Below, in pieces: positions 13,090 through 21,248 of a stretch of DNA of 57,109 nucleotides (the stretch's first letter is position 1; each line of letters starts with the position of its first letter). The position numbers and the translations under genes are program-made. A model generated the notes under the pieces. That model did no database searches and had not been told where the DNA came from. It saw only the letters and a program-made list of their open reading frames with translations. The stretch is from an uncultured Lachnospiraceae bacterium (GTDB lineage: Bacteria > Bacillota > Clostridia > Lachnospirales > Lachnospiraceae), in contig CACXFB010000045.1 in assembly GCA_902766825.1 (NCBI GenBank), positions 1 to 57,109 on the forward strand, given 5' to 3'.

Positions 13090-13142
13090 TTATGAATAAA
13101 AAAGTGGGGATTAAGAAAAGCATTCGTAGAAATAAATTTTCA
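13090..13142 (+). repeat. Solo copy of the 53-bp repeat family
   Basis: Nineteen bases, AAGAAAAGCATTCGTAGAA (13113-13131), are identical to a stretch of the tandem array near 39.3 kb (39306-39324), and the unit begins with TTATGAAT where the array has TTACGAAT. Spacing between the two halves is one base longer than in the array. As in the array, GAAT and ATTC form short inverted arms. It sits just upstream of the HTH-RhuM promoter. Confidence 0.55.
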
Positions 13143-13146
13143 ACCA

Positions 13147-13200
13147 CGCATTGCGGATGAGAATTTTTGTGATATAATATGCTATATATAACGCAATGCG
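13147..13200 (+). promoter_or_regulatory. Promoter of the HTH-RhuM operon with flanking inverted operator arms
   Basis: CGCATTGCG (13147-13155) and CGCAATGCG (13192-13200) are perfect reverse complements, 45 bp apart centre to centre. Between them is a perfect -10, TATAAT at 13173-13178; a weak -35 (TTGCGG, 13151-13156, 16-bp spacer) overlaps the left arm. The right arm covers the transcription start region and ends just before the ribosome site AGGTG. This layout suggests autorepression by the HTH protein encoded directly downstream, with two dimers possibly cooperating or looping. Confidence 0.65.
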
Positions 13201-13212
13201 AGGTGAAAGCAT

Positions 13213-13419
13213 ATGGAGATAGCAAAAACAATAAAAGCCTTACGAGAAAAAGTAGGGATGTCACGCAAAGAGTTTTCAGAACATACGGGTATCCCTGTTC
13301 GAACATTGGAAGATTGGGAAGCAGGGAGAAGAACTCCGCCAGAATATATTCCGAGACTTATTTCTTATCAGTTGAAGTATGAGGAAATGGTGAAAGAAAA
13401 GGAGGATAACCGTCAATGA
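13213..13419 (+). CDS. Small XRE-type helix-turn-helix regulator
   Basis: 68 residues, essentially a single HTH domain: IKALREKVGMSRKEFSEHTG followed by IPVRTLEDWEAGRRTPPEYI is the usual Cro/C1 fold with the recognition helix around residues 28-40. ATG is preceded by GAGGTGAAAGC. The stop overlaps the next gene start by four bases, so HTH and RhuM proteins are co-translated. The inverted repeat CGCATTGCG/CGCAATGCG around the promoter is the natural candidate for its binding site, giving negative autoregulation. Whether the pair acts as a toxin-antitoxin unit is unknown. Confidence 0.85.
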   Translation: MEIAKTIKALREKVGMSRKEFSEHTGIPVRTLEDWEAGRRTPPEYIPRLISYQLKYEEMVKEKEDNRQ

Positions 13420-14438
13420 GAGATTTTGATAAACAGATGGAGATGGTCCTCTATCATTCAGATGAAGGGGATGTTTCTGTAGATGCGTATATAATGAACG
13501 AGAGCTTGTGGATTACTCAAAAGGCTATGGCTGAAGTGTTTGGGATTGATAAATCTGGCATAAGCAGACATCTGAAGAAGATATTTGATAGTGGAGAACT
13601 TGATGAAAAAGTGGTTGTTGCAAAAATTGCAACAACCAGTCCGCACGGCGCAATTCAAGGAAAAACACAGAATAATGAGTCTATGTTTTACAATTTGGAT
13701 GCAATTATTTCGGTGGGCTATCGTGTTAATTCAAAAAAAGCAACGAATTTCAGAATTTGGGCTACAAAGATTCTGAAAGAATATATGCTTAAAGGGTTTA
13801 TTTTGGATGATGATCGATTAAAGCAAGGCAAAACAGCTTTCGAAAAAGATTACTTCCGTGAATTGTTGGAACGTGTGCGCTCAATCCGCGCAAGTGAACG
13901 TCGTATCTGGCAACAAATCACAGATATTTTTGCTGAGTGCAGTATTGATTATACAAAAGATTCAGAAGTTGCGTATCATTTTTATGCAACAATTCAGAAT
14001 AAGTTCCATTACGCAATTACGAATCATACAGCAGCTGAGATAGTATATGAATCGGCTGATCATGTGAAAAAGAATATGGGACTTGCTACATGGAAGAATG
14101 CTCCGGATGGACGAATCCTTAAATCTGATGTTTCTGTTGCGAAGAATTATCTGGATGAGAAACAAATCCGTCAATTGGAACGTGCGGTTACCGGATATTT
14201 TGATTATATAGAAGATCTTATTGAGCGTGAAAATGTATTTACTATGGAGGAATTCGAAAAAAGCGTAAATGCATTTCTCGAATTTCGCCAGTACAAGATA
14301 CTTAAAGACAATGGAAAGATAACTCATAAGCAGGCCATTGACAAGGCGAATGCGGAATATGAAATATATAACAGGACGCAACCGATAGAATCGGATTTTG
14401 ATAAGGTTGTAAAGAAAATGATAGAAGAAAAATTTTAA
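13416..14438 (+). CDS. rhuM: RhuM family protein
   Basis: 340 residues. The N-terminal part contains SLWITQKAMAEVFGIDKSGI, the winged-helix-like segment typical of RhuM proteins, followed by ISVGYRVNSKKATNFRIWAT and LKEYMLKGFILDDDRLK. All of these are characteristic of the family first noted in the Salmonella SPI-3 island. The C-terminal half (about 145-340) is helical. RhuM genes are common passengers of genomic and defence islands, but the molecular function is not established. It overlaps the HTH gene by four bases and shares its promoter. The gene is intact and near the usual family length. Confidence 0.85.
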   Translation: MRDFDKQMEMVLYHSDEGDVSVDAYIMNESLWITQKAMAEVFGIDKSGISRHLKKIFDSGELDEKVVVAKIATTSPHGAIQGKTQNNESMFYNLDAIISVGYRVNSKKATNFRIWATKILKEYMLKGFILDDDRLKQGKTAFEKDYFRELLERVRSIRASERRIWQQITDIFAECSIDYTKDSEVAYHFYATIQNKFHYAITNHTAAEIVYESADHVKKNMGLATWKNAPDGRILKSDVSVAKNYLDEKQIRQLERAVTGYFDYIEDLIERENVFTMEEFEKSVNAFLEFRQYKILKDNGKITHKQAIDKANAEYEIYNRTQPIESDFDKVVKKMIEEKF

Positions 14439-14611
14439 CGTTTTGGCAAAAACGGTTTTGCAAAAGTACAAAGGAGCATACAAATGAAGATACACAGGTA
14501 AATGATTTAACAGATTAAGATTTCAGAAAATTGTAATAAAATCTTAAAAAAGTACAGCTTATTATGGGGTATGATTCTTAGTAATCGCTGAAGGGAAAAG
14601 GATAGCTGTTT

Positions 14612-15304
14612 ATGTCTCTTAAAATTTTTTTTACTTGTTTCATAATTTTGTTTTGCATGGTAGCATTGTTTCTGGGTTTTAAATCAAAGAAAAAATGGTA
14701 TGTTGCTTTCACTGCAATAGTATGTTTTGGTGCGTTTATTTCAGGTATTTTAAAATTCACATCACTTTATTATGGTCAAGACAGTTTTTGTATTGCAACT
14801 TCCGGCGAAGATGATTGCGATGTATTTTCATTAAACATAGATTGCAGGAAATTATCGTATGAACATAAATATGGTAAGTTTGCAACAAAACTTAGTTTGG
14901 ATGAAATAAAAAAAGAGATCGAAAAAGAATATGGAGATAAGGTTGTATTATCAGGTGATGATAATGAAATTATGATTACCATGAATAATAATGTTGTGAC
15001 TGTCAAACTTGAAGAAACAAAAAAACATGGAATATACAGATACATTTATTATGTACGTGCTGAAGTTATTGGAGTAGAGAAAACGGAAGATGAATATGTA
15101 GATATTCCGTTTCCAAAGGAATACCTTAATGTTACCGGTGCATATGAAAAAGAAATGTCAATTAAGTGTAGTTATGAAGAACTGGCGGATTTCTATAAAT
15201 ATTTCACCAATGTTACTTTTGAGAATGAAGAAATTGCGATACATCAAAAAAATCCTGTTCATATAAAAATTAATGAAGATAAAGTATTTTTTGAATTTGA
15301 TTAA
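14612..15304 (+). CDS. Membrane protein of unknown function
   Basis: 230 residues. Two hydrophobic segments at about 4-22 (IFFTCFIILFCMVALFLGF) and 29-48 are separated by a short basic loop, followed by an acidic, lysine-rich domain of about 175 residues. By the positive-inside pattern that domain should be extracellular, but this is only a prediction. I recognise no family. It is followed 20 bases later by the DUF4846 gene behind AGAGGAGG, so the two are probably co-transcribed. Start: ATG at 14612, preceded only by a weak GAAGGGAAAAGG site. Confidence 0.6.
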   Translation: MSLKIFFTCFIILFCMVALFLGFKSKKKWYVAFTAIVCFGAFISGILKFTSLYYGQDSFCIATSGEDDCDVFSLNIDCRKLSYEHKYGKFATKLSLDEIKKEIEKEYGDKVVLSGDDNEIMITMNNNVVTVKLEETKKHGIYRYIYYVRAEVIGVEKTEDEYVDIPFPKEYLNVTGAYEKEMSIKCSYEELADFYKYFTNVTFENEEIAIHQKNPVHIKINEDKVFFEFD

Positions 15305-15324
15305 CAGAGGAGGAGAAAAATAAT

Positions 15325-16194
15325 ATGGAGAAAAAGAATAAAAAAAATAATAAGATTTTGGTAAGTATAGGTATAGTTGTATTTGTAGGAGTAGTTATTA
15401 CATCGTTCTTTTGGTTTGAGAAAAAATTAAGTGAGCCTACGTTGATTAATTCAGAAGGGAAGAATCTGCAGGAACGAATTAGTGTTCCGGACGGTTACGA
15501 GCGTACAATTGAGGATGAAGGAAGTATGGGGGAGTTTATAAGAAATTATGAGCTTATGCCGGACGAAAGTCATGTCCGTCTATATACCGGCAAGAGCAGA
15601 GTATGGGACTATGCAGCCTGCGTTTTTGATATGCATCTTGGTGACAAGAATCTGCAGCAGTGTGCGGATTCGGTAATTCGAATGTATTCGGAATATATGA
15701 GAGCTACCGGTAAGGAAGATAAGATTGCTTTTCATTTTGTAAGTGGTTTTTTATGTGATTGGGAAGATTTTAAAAACGGCAAGCGAGTTTTAGTAGATGG
15801 CAATAACGTTGAATGGAAAGATAACGGGGAAGCATCAGATTCAGATGAAAATTTCGAAGAGTATCTTGAGACGGTATTTAATTATGCAAGTACACTTTCT
15901 GTTGAGAAGGAAGCAGAACCGGTTGAGGTTTCTGACATAAAGATAGGAGATATATTTATTAATGGCGGATCGCCGGGACATGTTGTGATGGTTGTGGATA
16001 CATGTGAAAAGGATGGAAAAAAAGCATTTCTTCTGGCGCAGGGCAATATGCCGGCACAGCAGTTTCATGTGTTAAAGAATAAAGCTCATAAAGGTGATCC
16101 GTGGTACTATGAAGATGAGGTAACTTATCCATTCAGAACACCGGAATATACTTTCGATGAGGGAAGCCTGATGAGACCGGTATACCTTAAGTGA
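15325..16194 (+). CDS. DUF4846 domain protein, membrane-anchored
   Basis: 289 residues, ATG after AGAGGAGG. Residues 10-30 form a signal anchor (ILVSIGIVVFVGVVITSFFW). The remainder matches my recollection of DUF4846: an N-terminal SVPDGYERT block, AACVFDMHLGDKNLQQCADS, and the C-terminal GSPGHVVMVVD and LLAQGNMPAQQFHVL blocks. The GHVVMVVD segment with its histidine recalls NlpC/amidase-like folds, but the function of the family is unknown. The TGA stop lies inside the left arm of the long palindromic repeat that follows, so the element inserted at, or replaced, the gene end. Confidence 0.7.
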   Translation: MEKKNKKNNKILVSIGIVVFVGVVITSFFWFEKKLSEPTLINSEGKNLQERISVPDGYERTIEDEGSMGEFIRNYELMPDESHVRLYTGKSRVWDYAACVFDMHLGDKNLQQCADSVIRMYSEYMRATGKEDKIAFHFVSGFLCDWEDFKNGKRVLVDGNNVEWKDNGEASDSDENFEEYLETVFNYASTLSVEKEAEPVEVSDIKIGDIFINGGSPGHVVMVVDTCEKDGKKAFLLAQGNMPAQQFHVLKNKAHKGDPWYYEDEVTYPFRTPEYTFDEGSLMRPVYLK

Positions 16195-16282
16195 AACAGG
16201 GGACGGTTCCTCGTTCCAATGAGTTAAAGGGAACCGTCCCTTTTGACTCAGTTTTGGAACGAGGAACCGTCCCCTGTTTCAC
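16191..16282. repeat. Long palindromic repeat element, copy 1
   Basis: Perfect 28-bp inverted arms at 16191-16218 and 16255-16282, beginning GTGAAACAGGGGACGG and containing TTCCTCGTTCCA. The loop carries an inner partial copy (GGGAACCGTCCC) and GACTCA. A second, closely related copy is at 19344-19464. Similar GGGGACGGTTCC/TTGACTC palindromes are widespread in Clostridia genomes. They resemble REP/MITE-like elements moved in trans by small Y1 (RAYT-type) transposases, but no such transposase is in the window. Confidence 0.85.
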
Positions 16283-16289
16283 ACAGTCT

Positions 16290-16317
16290 AAGACCATCTT
16301 TTTAGGTGGTCTTTTTT
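16290..16317 (+). terminator. Rho-independent terminator
   Basis: AAGACCATCT pairs with AGGTGGTCTT (one G-T wobble) around a TTTT loop, followed by a T-run. It ends the 14612-16194 transcription unit just past the palindromic repeat. Confidence 0.8.
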
Positions 16318-16328
16318 GTGTAACAAAC

Positions 16329-16357
16329 TTGACATTTGGAAACTGTAATTAGATAAT
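16329..16357 (+). promoter_or_regulatory. Sigma-A-type promoter upstream of the chemoreceptor gene
   Basis: TTGACA at 16329-16334, 17-bp spacer, GATAAT at 16352-16357. This implies a leader of about 150 bases before ATG 16513. No clear sigma-D (motility) type promoter was seen. Confidence 0.65.
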
Positions 16358-16512
16358 ATTATTATGAAAAATAAATGTTTAAGATCGGATTAATCTACCG
16401 GAGTATCACTATAATTTTGAAAAGGGAATCGATATTTTTTGAGCGTATACATGATAATATGAGTTTGTTATATTTGTCGATGTTTTATCGGATTGTATAA
16501 GGAGTGTGGGAA

Positions 16513-18525
16513 ATGAATAGTGCTTCAAAGAAAAAATCAAGATGAATCAGCATCCAGTTACTGCTGGTTCTCGTACCTATGATAGCTGTTTTTATCATTG
16601 CAGTGGCAATTATTATCTTTACCAGATCAAAAAATGTCATTGTAAATGAGACTAAGGAGTATCTTCACAACGATTCCAGAGCAAATGCGAATGATATCTC
16701 TTTAAGGATGCAGGTCATTAAAGGATATTATGATGGCGTTGTTGATTTGTTGCAAACAACATCATATTCTTCTGATGACGAGATGATGGAGGCTATGCAG
16801 CCAATTCTTGATGCATTTGAGGAGACACCAGCCGGTGCATATATCGGTCTGTCTGATAAGGGATACATTGACCCATCAGGATGGGTTCCGGATGAGGGAT
16901 ACAATCCTACCGAAAGGGATTGGTATGTGGAAGGAATAGAACATGATAGGATTGAGTTCGGAGCACCACACGTCGATATGGATTCGGGAACAATGGTAGT
17001 ATCCGGAACAAGTAAGCTCACATTGGCAGACGGAAGAAAGGGAGTCCTTGCAACCGATGTTTATCTGACCCATATTACAGAAAGTGTGGCACAGTATAAG
17101 CCGGGTGGCAGTGGAGAGGCAACACTTTTTGACGGTAGAATGATCATTTCAACGGCAACGGATGGTTATAACGGTACGGATGCTTCGGAGCATGCTTCAG
17201 ATGCATTTATAAATAAGCTTGCATCAGAGGTTATGGCTGGTACATCGGAGGTTATAAGCGTCAAAGGAAATGACGGTGAGGAATATTATGTATCGTTTGA
17301 TAAGGTTGAGGGAACTTCGTGGACAATGGTTTCTTATGTCCCAAAGAAGGATGTTTTAGGCGAACTAAGTAAACTGCAGACAGTTACCTTAATTATTGTT
17401 ATAGCGGTACTGGCAATCAGTACACTTGTAATTATTGTTTTTGTAAGAAAGATGGTTACAAAACCTGTTACTCATCTTACGGATACAATTACTAAGATTG
17501 CCGATGGTGATTTTACTGTTAAAGTTAAAGCAATTGAAAACAACGAAATCGGTACCATGAATGAGAGTCTGGGCAATTATGTGAATAGAATGCGAGAGAC
17601 TATAGGAGAGCTTAAGAGTGTAACTAAACAGTTGACACAGGAAGCAGACAACAGTAACAAGGCATCATGTAATATGAGCATTCAGGCGGCACAGCAGAGC
17701 GAATCCATGTTGCAGATTACCAGTTCTATGGAGGGAGTTACTGAATCTGTAAATGAGCTTGCAATTAATGCTACAGAATTGGCTACTGCCGTAAATGAAG
17801 TTACCGAGCAGGGTTCTACTACAAGTGAAATAATGAACAGACTTCTTGAGAAAGCAAAACAGGGTCACAGCGACATGGAGAATGTTCAGGAAATGATGAA
17901 TACCATCTCTGAGTCTATGAACGAAATGGCTGATATAGTTGAAACTGTCGACGAAGCAGCACGCAAGATTAACTCCATCGTTGAGATGATTAATTCCATT
18001 TCAGCACAGACAAATATGCTTTCACTTAATGCAGCAATTGAGGCGGCAAGAGCTGGAGATGCAGGAAGAGGATTTGCGGTTGTTGCGACTGAGATATGAA
18101 GTCTTGCAAATGAAAGTGCCAATGCAACTACACAGATTGCTTCCATTATAGCTGAGATTACTGCACAGATTGGAAAGCTTTCAAGAAGCAGTGAAGAAAG
18201 TGCAGGAAATGTTCGTGTCAGCAGCGAAGCAGTCAAAGAAACAGGGGGCAGTTTTGCAGAGATATTTGAATCTCTTGATGAAGCAGGCGAGAATGTCTTA
18301 GATATGATTGAAAAGATGAATAAGATAAATGACATTGCTACATCAGTGGCTGCAATAACACAGGAGCAGTCTGCAAGTATTGAGGAGGTTACAAGTACTG
18401 TTCAGAAGTTGACTGAATCTGCGGGTAATGTTGCCAAAGAAAGTGAAGAGGTTGAAAGAAGTGCAGATATCGTAGCATCCAATGCGGAAGTGATAGAGAA
18501 GACGGTTAGCTTTTTCAGAATTTAA
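16513..18525 (+). pseudogene. Methyl-accepting chemotaxis protein interrupted by two in-frame TGA codons
   Basis: The natural start is ATG 16513 behind GGAGTG. After MNSASKKKSR there is a TGA (16543-16545), then the frame continues as [15 protein letters not shown], the first membrane segment. An extracellular sensor of dCache type follows (about to residue 275), with [19 protein letters not shown], then a second membrane segment ([19 protein letters not shown]), HAMP and the signalling domain. The highly conserved tip reads [20 protein letters not shown] and [11 protein letters not shown], then a second TGA (18097-18099) stands where relatives have arginine (EIRSLANES). The frame continues intact to 18525. 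Both stops could come from CGA by one C-to-T change. A frame starting at ATG 16579 has no ribosome site and would still end at 18099. Confidence 0.88.
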
Positions 18526-18614
18526 TATGACGGCTATTATTGTGAGGACAGGATGATAAAAGGATTTTTTAATTTTAAAAATGATGATTATTTGGATGTG
18601 ATTATAATAGAATT

Positions 18615-18648
18615 AAAAGGAGACAGGTAATAATACCTGTCTCCTTTT
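18615..18648. terminator. Bidirectional hairpin terminator
   Basis: A perfect 15-bp stem (AAAAGGAGACAGGTA and its complement) around the loop ATAA, flanked by A-run and T-run. It sits between the converging chemoreceptor gene and the minus-strand secreted protein gene, and can serve both. Confidence 0.85.
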
Positions 18649-18682
18649 GGCTGTAAGAATAATAGAAATTAACTATTAAATC

Positions 18683-19126
18683 TTAGTTTGAAACCTGGTT
18701 AAGAAAATAGTCGTTACCGTTGTTGTTATCCCAAGCGTCAACGCCATTGTCTGTCTCATAGTGAAGAGCAAACTGTGCATCACCAACAGTGTATCCTTCG
18801 ATAACCCATAATTCTCTGTTGTTATCAAGGCTCTTTACATATGTTGCAGCGTTTGAGTTTCTCCATACTTTTGTGTTATCACAATACCACATATGGATGT
18901 ACTTGTTGTAAGCGCTGTTTTCAACTTCTACATAAACCTTGTAGTGAATAACAGGTCCACCATTTTCTGCATGAATGTAAGTAGTAACCCAACGATCTCC
19001 GGCACTTACGAACTCGATTGGCTTGTCATACCAGGCTGCCTTTGACTGAGCAGGTGCTGCGAAAACACCTGTGAGTACTGTTACTGCTAATAACAGTGCT
19101 GATACTAATTTCTTAGTAGTTTTCAT
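18683..19126 (-). CDS. Secreted protein of unknown function
   Basis: 147 residues. A classical signal peptide covers residues 1-30 (lysine-rich start, SALLLAVTVLTGVFAAPA core, probable cleavage after AQSKA). The mature part of about 117 residues is rich in Trp, Tyr and Asn and looks like a small beta-sandwich. It begins AWYDKPIEFVSAGDRWVTTY, and GYTVGDAQFALHYETDNGVDA lies near the end. Aromatic-rich secreted domains of this size can bind carbohydrate, and the upstream cre-like operator would suit a carbon-controlled gene, but no family was recognised. Start: ATG behind AGGAGAAAAAAT. Single gene unit, with a hairpin terminator on its 3' side. Confidence 0.7.
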   Translation of the reverse strand: MKTTKKLVSALLLAVTVLTGVFAAPAQSKAAWYDKPIEFVSAGDRWVTTYIHAENGGPVIHYKVYVEVENSAYNKYIHMWYCDNTKVWRNSNAATYVKSLDNNRELWVIEGYTVGDAQFALHYETDNGVDAWDNNNGNDYFLNQVSN

Positions 19127-19155
19127 ATTTTTTCTCCTTTTCCTTTATTTTGTCT

Positions 19156-19182
19156 TAATGTAAACGTTTACATTAAATTATA
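19156..19182 (-). promoter_or_regulatory. Promoter -10 with a perfect 20-bp palindromic operator (cre-like)
   Basis: TAATGTAAACGTTTACATTA (19156-19175) is a perfect palindrome. Its core TGTAAACGTTTACA fits the consensus of LacI/CcpA-type operators (TGNNANCGNNNNCA). On the minus strand a perfect TATAAT (complement of 19177-19182) ends one base before it, so the operator covers the transcription start of the secreted-protein gene. Repression by CcpA or a LacI-family regulator is likely. Confidence 0.75.
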
Positions 19183-19343
19183 GTATCTTAAATATGACAA
19201 AAAATCAATAAAAATGAAAATTATAAACAAAAATTCATAAATTGAGTGACAACATTGAAAGCTGTACTAATGGAAGCAATCCCGCCCCTTACATTGCGCA
19301 AGAATCTTCAATATGATATTATTTAGTTAGCGATGGAGGGGGG

Positions 19344-19464
19344 GCTGAAACGGGGTGAAACGGGGGACGGTTCCTCGTTCCAAAAATGAGTCAGTAAGAA
19401 CCGTCCCAATGACTCACTTGGTTTGGAACGAGGAACCGTCCCCCGTTTCAGCTCCCGTTTCAGC
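19344..19464. repeat. Long palindromic repeat element, copy 2
   Basis: Perfect 27-bp inverted arms at 19356-19382 and 19424-19450 (TGAAACGGGGGACGG... and complement), with GCTGAAACGGGG/CCCGTTTCAGC remnants outside and ATGAGTCA/TGACTCA inside. Closely related to copy 1 at 16191-16282. The rest of the region 19183-19343 holds nothing I can recognise. Confidence 0.85.
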
Positions 19465-19499
19465 CCAGTCCTCATTGACTCGCTTATGGAGGTTTAGTC

Positions 19500-20615
19500 A
19501 TGGATAGAAAAGATAACCGTAATAAGATAATAATCAGAACAGGTATTATCGGAATTGTAGCAAATGTGATTTTAGCAGTATTTAAGGCTGTAATCGGTAT
19601 GGCAGCCAATTCTATTGCTATTGTAATGGATGCCGTTAACAACTTGTCGGATGCAGCAAGTTCGGTCATAACTATTGTCGGAACAAAACTTGCGGGCAAA
19701 GACGCGGACAGAAAACATCCTTTTGGATACGGACGAGTTGAGTATCTAAGTGAGATGCTTATATCAATGCTTGTTTTGTATGCAGGTATAACGGCGTTTA
19801 CGGAATCGGTTAAAAAGATTATTAAGCCTGTCAAGCCTGAATACGGAAGTGCAATGCTTATTATTATCGCTGTTGCAGTTGTTGTTAAGATAGTGCTTGG
19901 TTTATATGTTAAAGGTACCGGTAAGAAAGTTAATTCGGATTCGCTTGTTAATTCTGGTCAGGATGCATTACTTGACTCAGTTATTTCAATAACCACATTG
20001 ATTTCAGCAGGGATATATATTATTTTTGATATTTCCACAGAGGCATGGTTAGGTGCAATAATTGCTGTTGTAATTATCAAATCCGGTTTTGATATGTTAA
20101 AGGAGACTGTATCAAAGATTCTTGGAGAAAGGGCAGAGGTTTCTCTTGTTAAAGATATAAAGGCGACAATTAAATCATTTCCCGGAATCAGTGGCGCTTA
20201 TGATCTTGTGTTACATAACTACGGACCTGATATGTATAACGGTTCGGTACATATAGAAGTCCCGGAAAATCTGCGTGCCGATGAGCTTGACAGACTTGAA
20301 CGAAAAATTACTATGGAGGTTCATTCTAAGCACAATGTACTTCTTACGGCAATCGGTGTTTACTCGTACAATACTTCAGATGAAAGGGCAGTTCAGATAA
20401 GAGACAATGTAAATGAACTTGTAACAAAAGATGAATATGTTCTTTCGATGCATGGTTTTTATATTGACGAAGAAGAAAAGAAGATGCGTTTTGATATTGT
20501 GGTGAGTTTTGATGCACCTGACAGAGGCAAAGTATATGAAGAGGCTCATGAAATCATTGGCAACGCTTATCCGGAATATGATATTTATATTTCAATGGAT
20601 GCGGATTTCAGCTAA
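19500..20615 (+). CDS. Cation diffusion facilitator (CDF) family metal efflux protein
   Basis: 371 residues, ATG behind GGAGG. Membrane domain with about six segments in the first 200 residues. The metal-site motif IVMDAVNNLSDAASS in helix 2 (N/D and D of the family site) and the signature HPFGYGRVEYLSE identify the CDF family. The cytoplasmic dimerisation domain follows (about 205-300, SLVKDIKATIKSFPGISGAY and HNVLLTAIGVYSY). The C-terminus is extended by about 75 residues, KMRFDIVVSFDAPDR onwards, resembling a second half-copy of that domain. These proteins export Zn, Fe, Mn or similar ions in exchange for protons; the metal cannot be assigned. The DUF3592 gene follows after 17 bases. Confidence 0.9.
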   Translation: MDRKDNRNKIIIRTGIIGIVANVILAVFKAVIGMAANSIAIVMDAVNNLSDAASSVITIVGTKLAGKDADRKHPFGYGRVEYLSEMLISMLVLYAGITAFTESVKKIIKPVKPEYGSAMLIIIAVAVVVKIVLGLYVKGTGKKVNSDSLVNSGQDALLDSVISITTLISAGIYIIFDISTEAWLGAIIAVVIIKSGFDMLKETVSKILGERAEVSLVKDIKATIKSFPGISGAYDLVLHNYGPDMYNGSVHIEVPENLRADELDRLERKITMEVHSKHNVLLTAIGVYSYNTSDERAVQIRDNVNELVTKDEYVLSMHGFYIDEEEKKMRFDIVVSFDAPDRGKVYEEAHEIIGNAYPEYDIYISMDADFS

Positions 20616-20632
20616 AAACGGAGGTTTACACA

Positions 20633-21226
20633 GTGAAAAAAACGGAAGGTATAGTATTATTAATTGCAGGAGCAATAGTTGCGATTGTGTTCGGATTGAT
20701 AGGTGGGCTGATGCTGCATTTTAACAATAAGTTTATAGAAAATTCAGTTGAAGTTACAGCTACGATTCAAAATATAAGGGTATCAGGATCAGGAGATGAC
20801 AAAACTCATGATGTATATGTAGGATATACTTTTAACGGCATTGAATACAATAATGTACGTATATCTGAATACTCAAGTTCCATGTATGAGGGCAAGGTTA
20901 TTACTTTAAGATGTAATCCGGATGAGCCGGGTAAAGTTAAAGATACCACGGTAATAAAAGTAATCGGAATTGTATTTACTGCGGTAGGAGTTGTGTTTTT
21001 AGTTATCTGCACAATTGCATCAATTGCATGCTTTAAGTACAAGCCAAAGAACGACTCGCAAGGAAGAGGAACCGGTGTAAACAGCACCATCAATAACAAT
21101 GTAAACGATCCTAACGCATCGCCTTATGGGGATGAAAGATTTGATTACTGGAACAGTAATGAGAAATATCCTGATATCAGCAGCAGTAATCCTTATGCAA
21201 GCACTGAAAATAAGGATAAATATTGA
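20633..21226 (+). CDS. DUF3592 domain membrane protein
   Basis: 197 residues from GTG, eight bases after GGAGG. There is a membrane segment at about 6-30, then a small extracytoplasmic domain (VEVTATIQNIRVSG, VYVGYTFNGIEYNN, GKVITLRCNPDEPGKV) typical of DUF3592. A second membrane segment at about 105-128 is followed by a polar Asn/Ser-rich tail of about 65 residues. The family function is unknown. It lies between a metal exporter and a LytTR regulator and is probably co-transcribed with both. Confidence 0.7.
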   Translation: MKKTEGIVLLIAGAIVAIVFGLIGGLMLHFNNKFIENSVEVTATIQNIRVSGSGDDKTHDVYVGYTFNGIEYNNVRISEYSSSMYEGKVITLRCNPDEPGKVKDTTVIKVIGIVFTAVGVVFLVICTIASIACFKYKPKNDSQGRGTGVNSTINNNVNDPNASPYGDERFDYWNSNEKYPDISSSNPYASTENKDKY

Positions 21227-21248
21227 TTTACAGAAGGTGTAGAAAAAG

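Noticed and set aside
12935-13306. 123-codon minus-strand open frame across the HTH promoter
   Set aside because: Overlaps the promoter/operator and the HTH gene, with a composition typical of non-coding AT-rich DNA.
13213-14438. HTH-RhuM pair as a proven toxin-antitoxin system
   Set aside because: Gene order and autoregulation fit, but RhuM has no established toxin activity; left as a regulator plus unknown protein.
16579-18099. Chemoreceptor gene starting at ATG 16579 as an intact shorter gene
   Set aside because: No ribosome site precedes this ATG, the first membrane helix would be cut, and the frame still ends at a TGA inside the conserved tip.
16543-18099. TGA read as selenocysteine or tryptophan
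   Set aside because: Both sites fit arginine in homologues, no selenocysteine insertion element was seen, and TGA is used as a normal stop elsewhere (for example at the end of the 10782-12653 gene).
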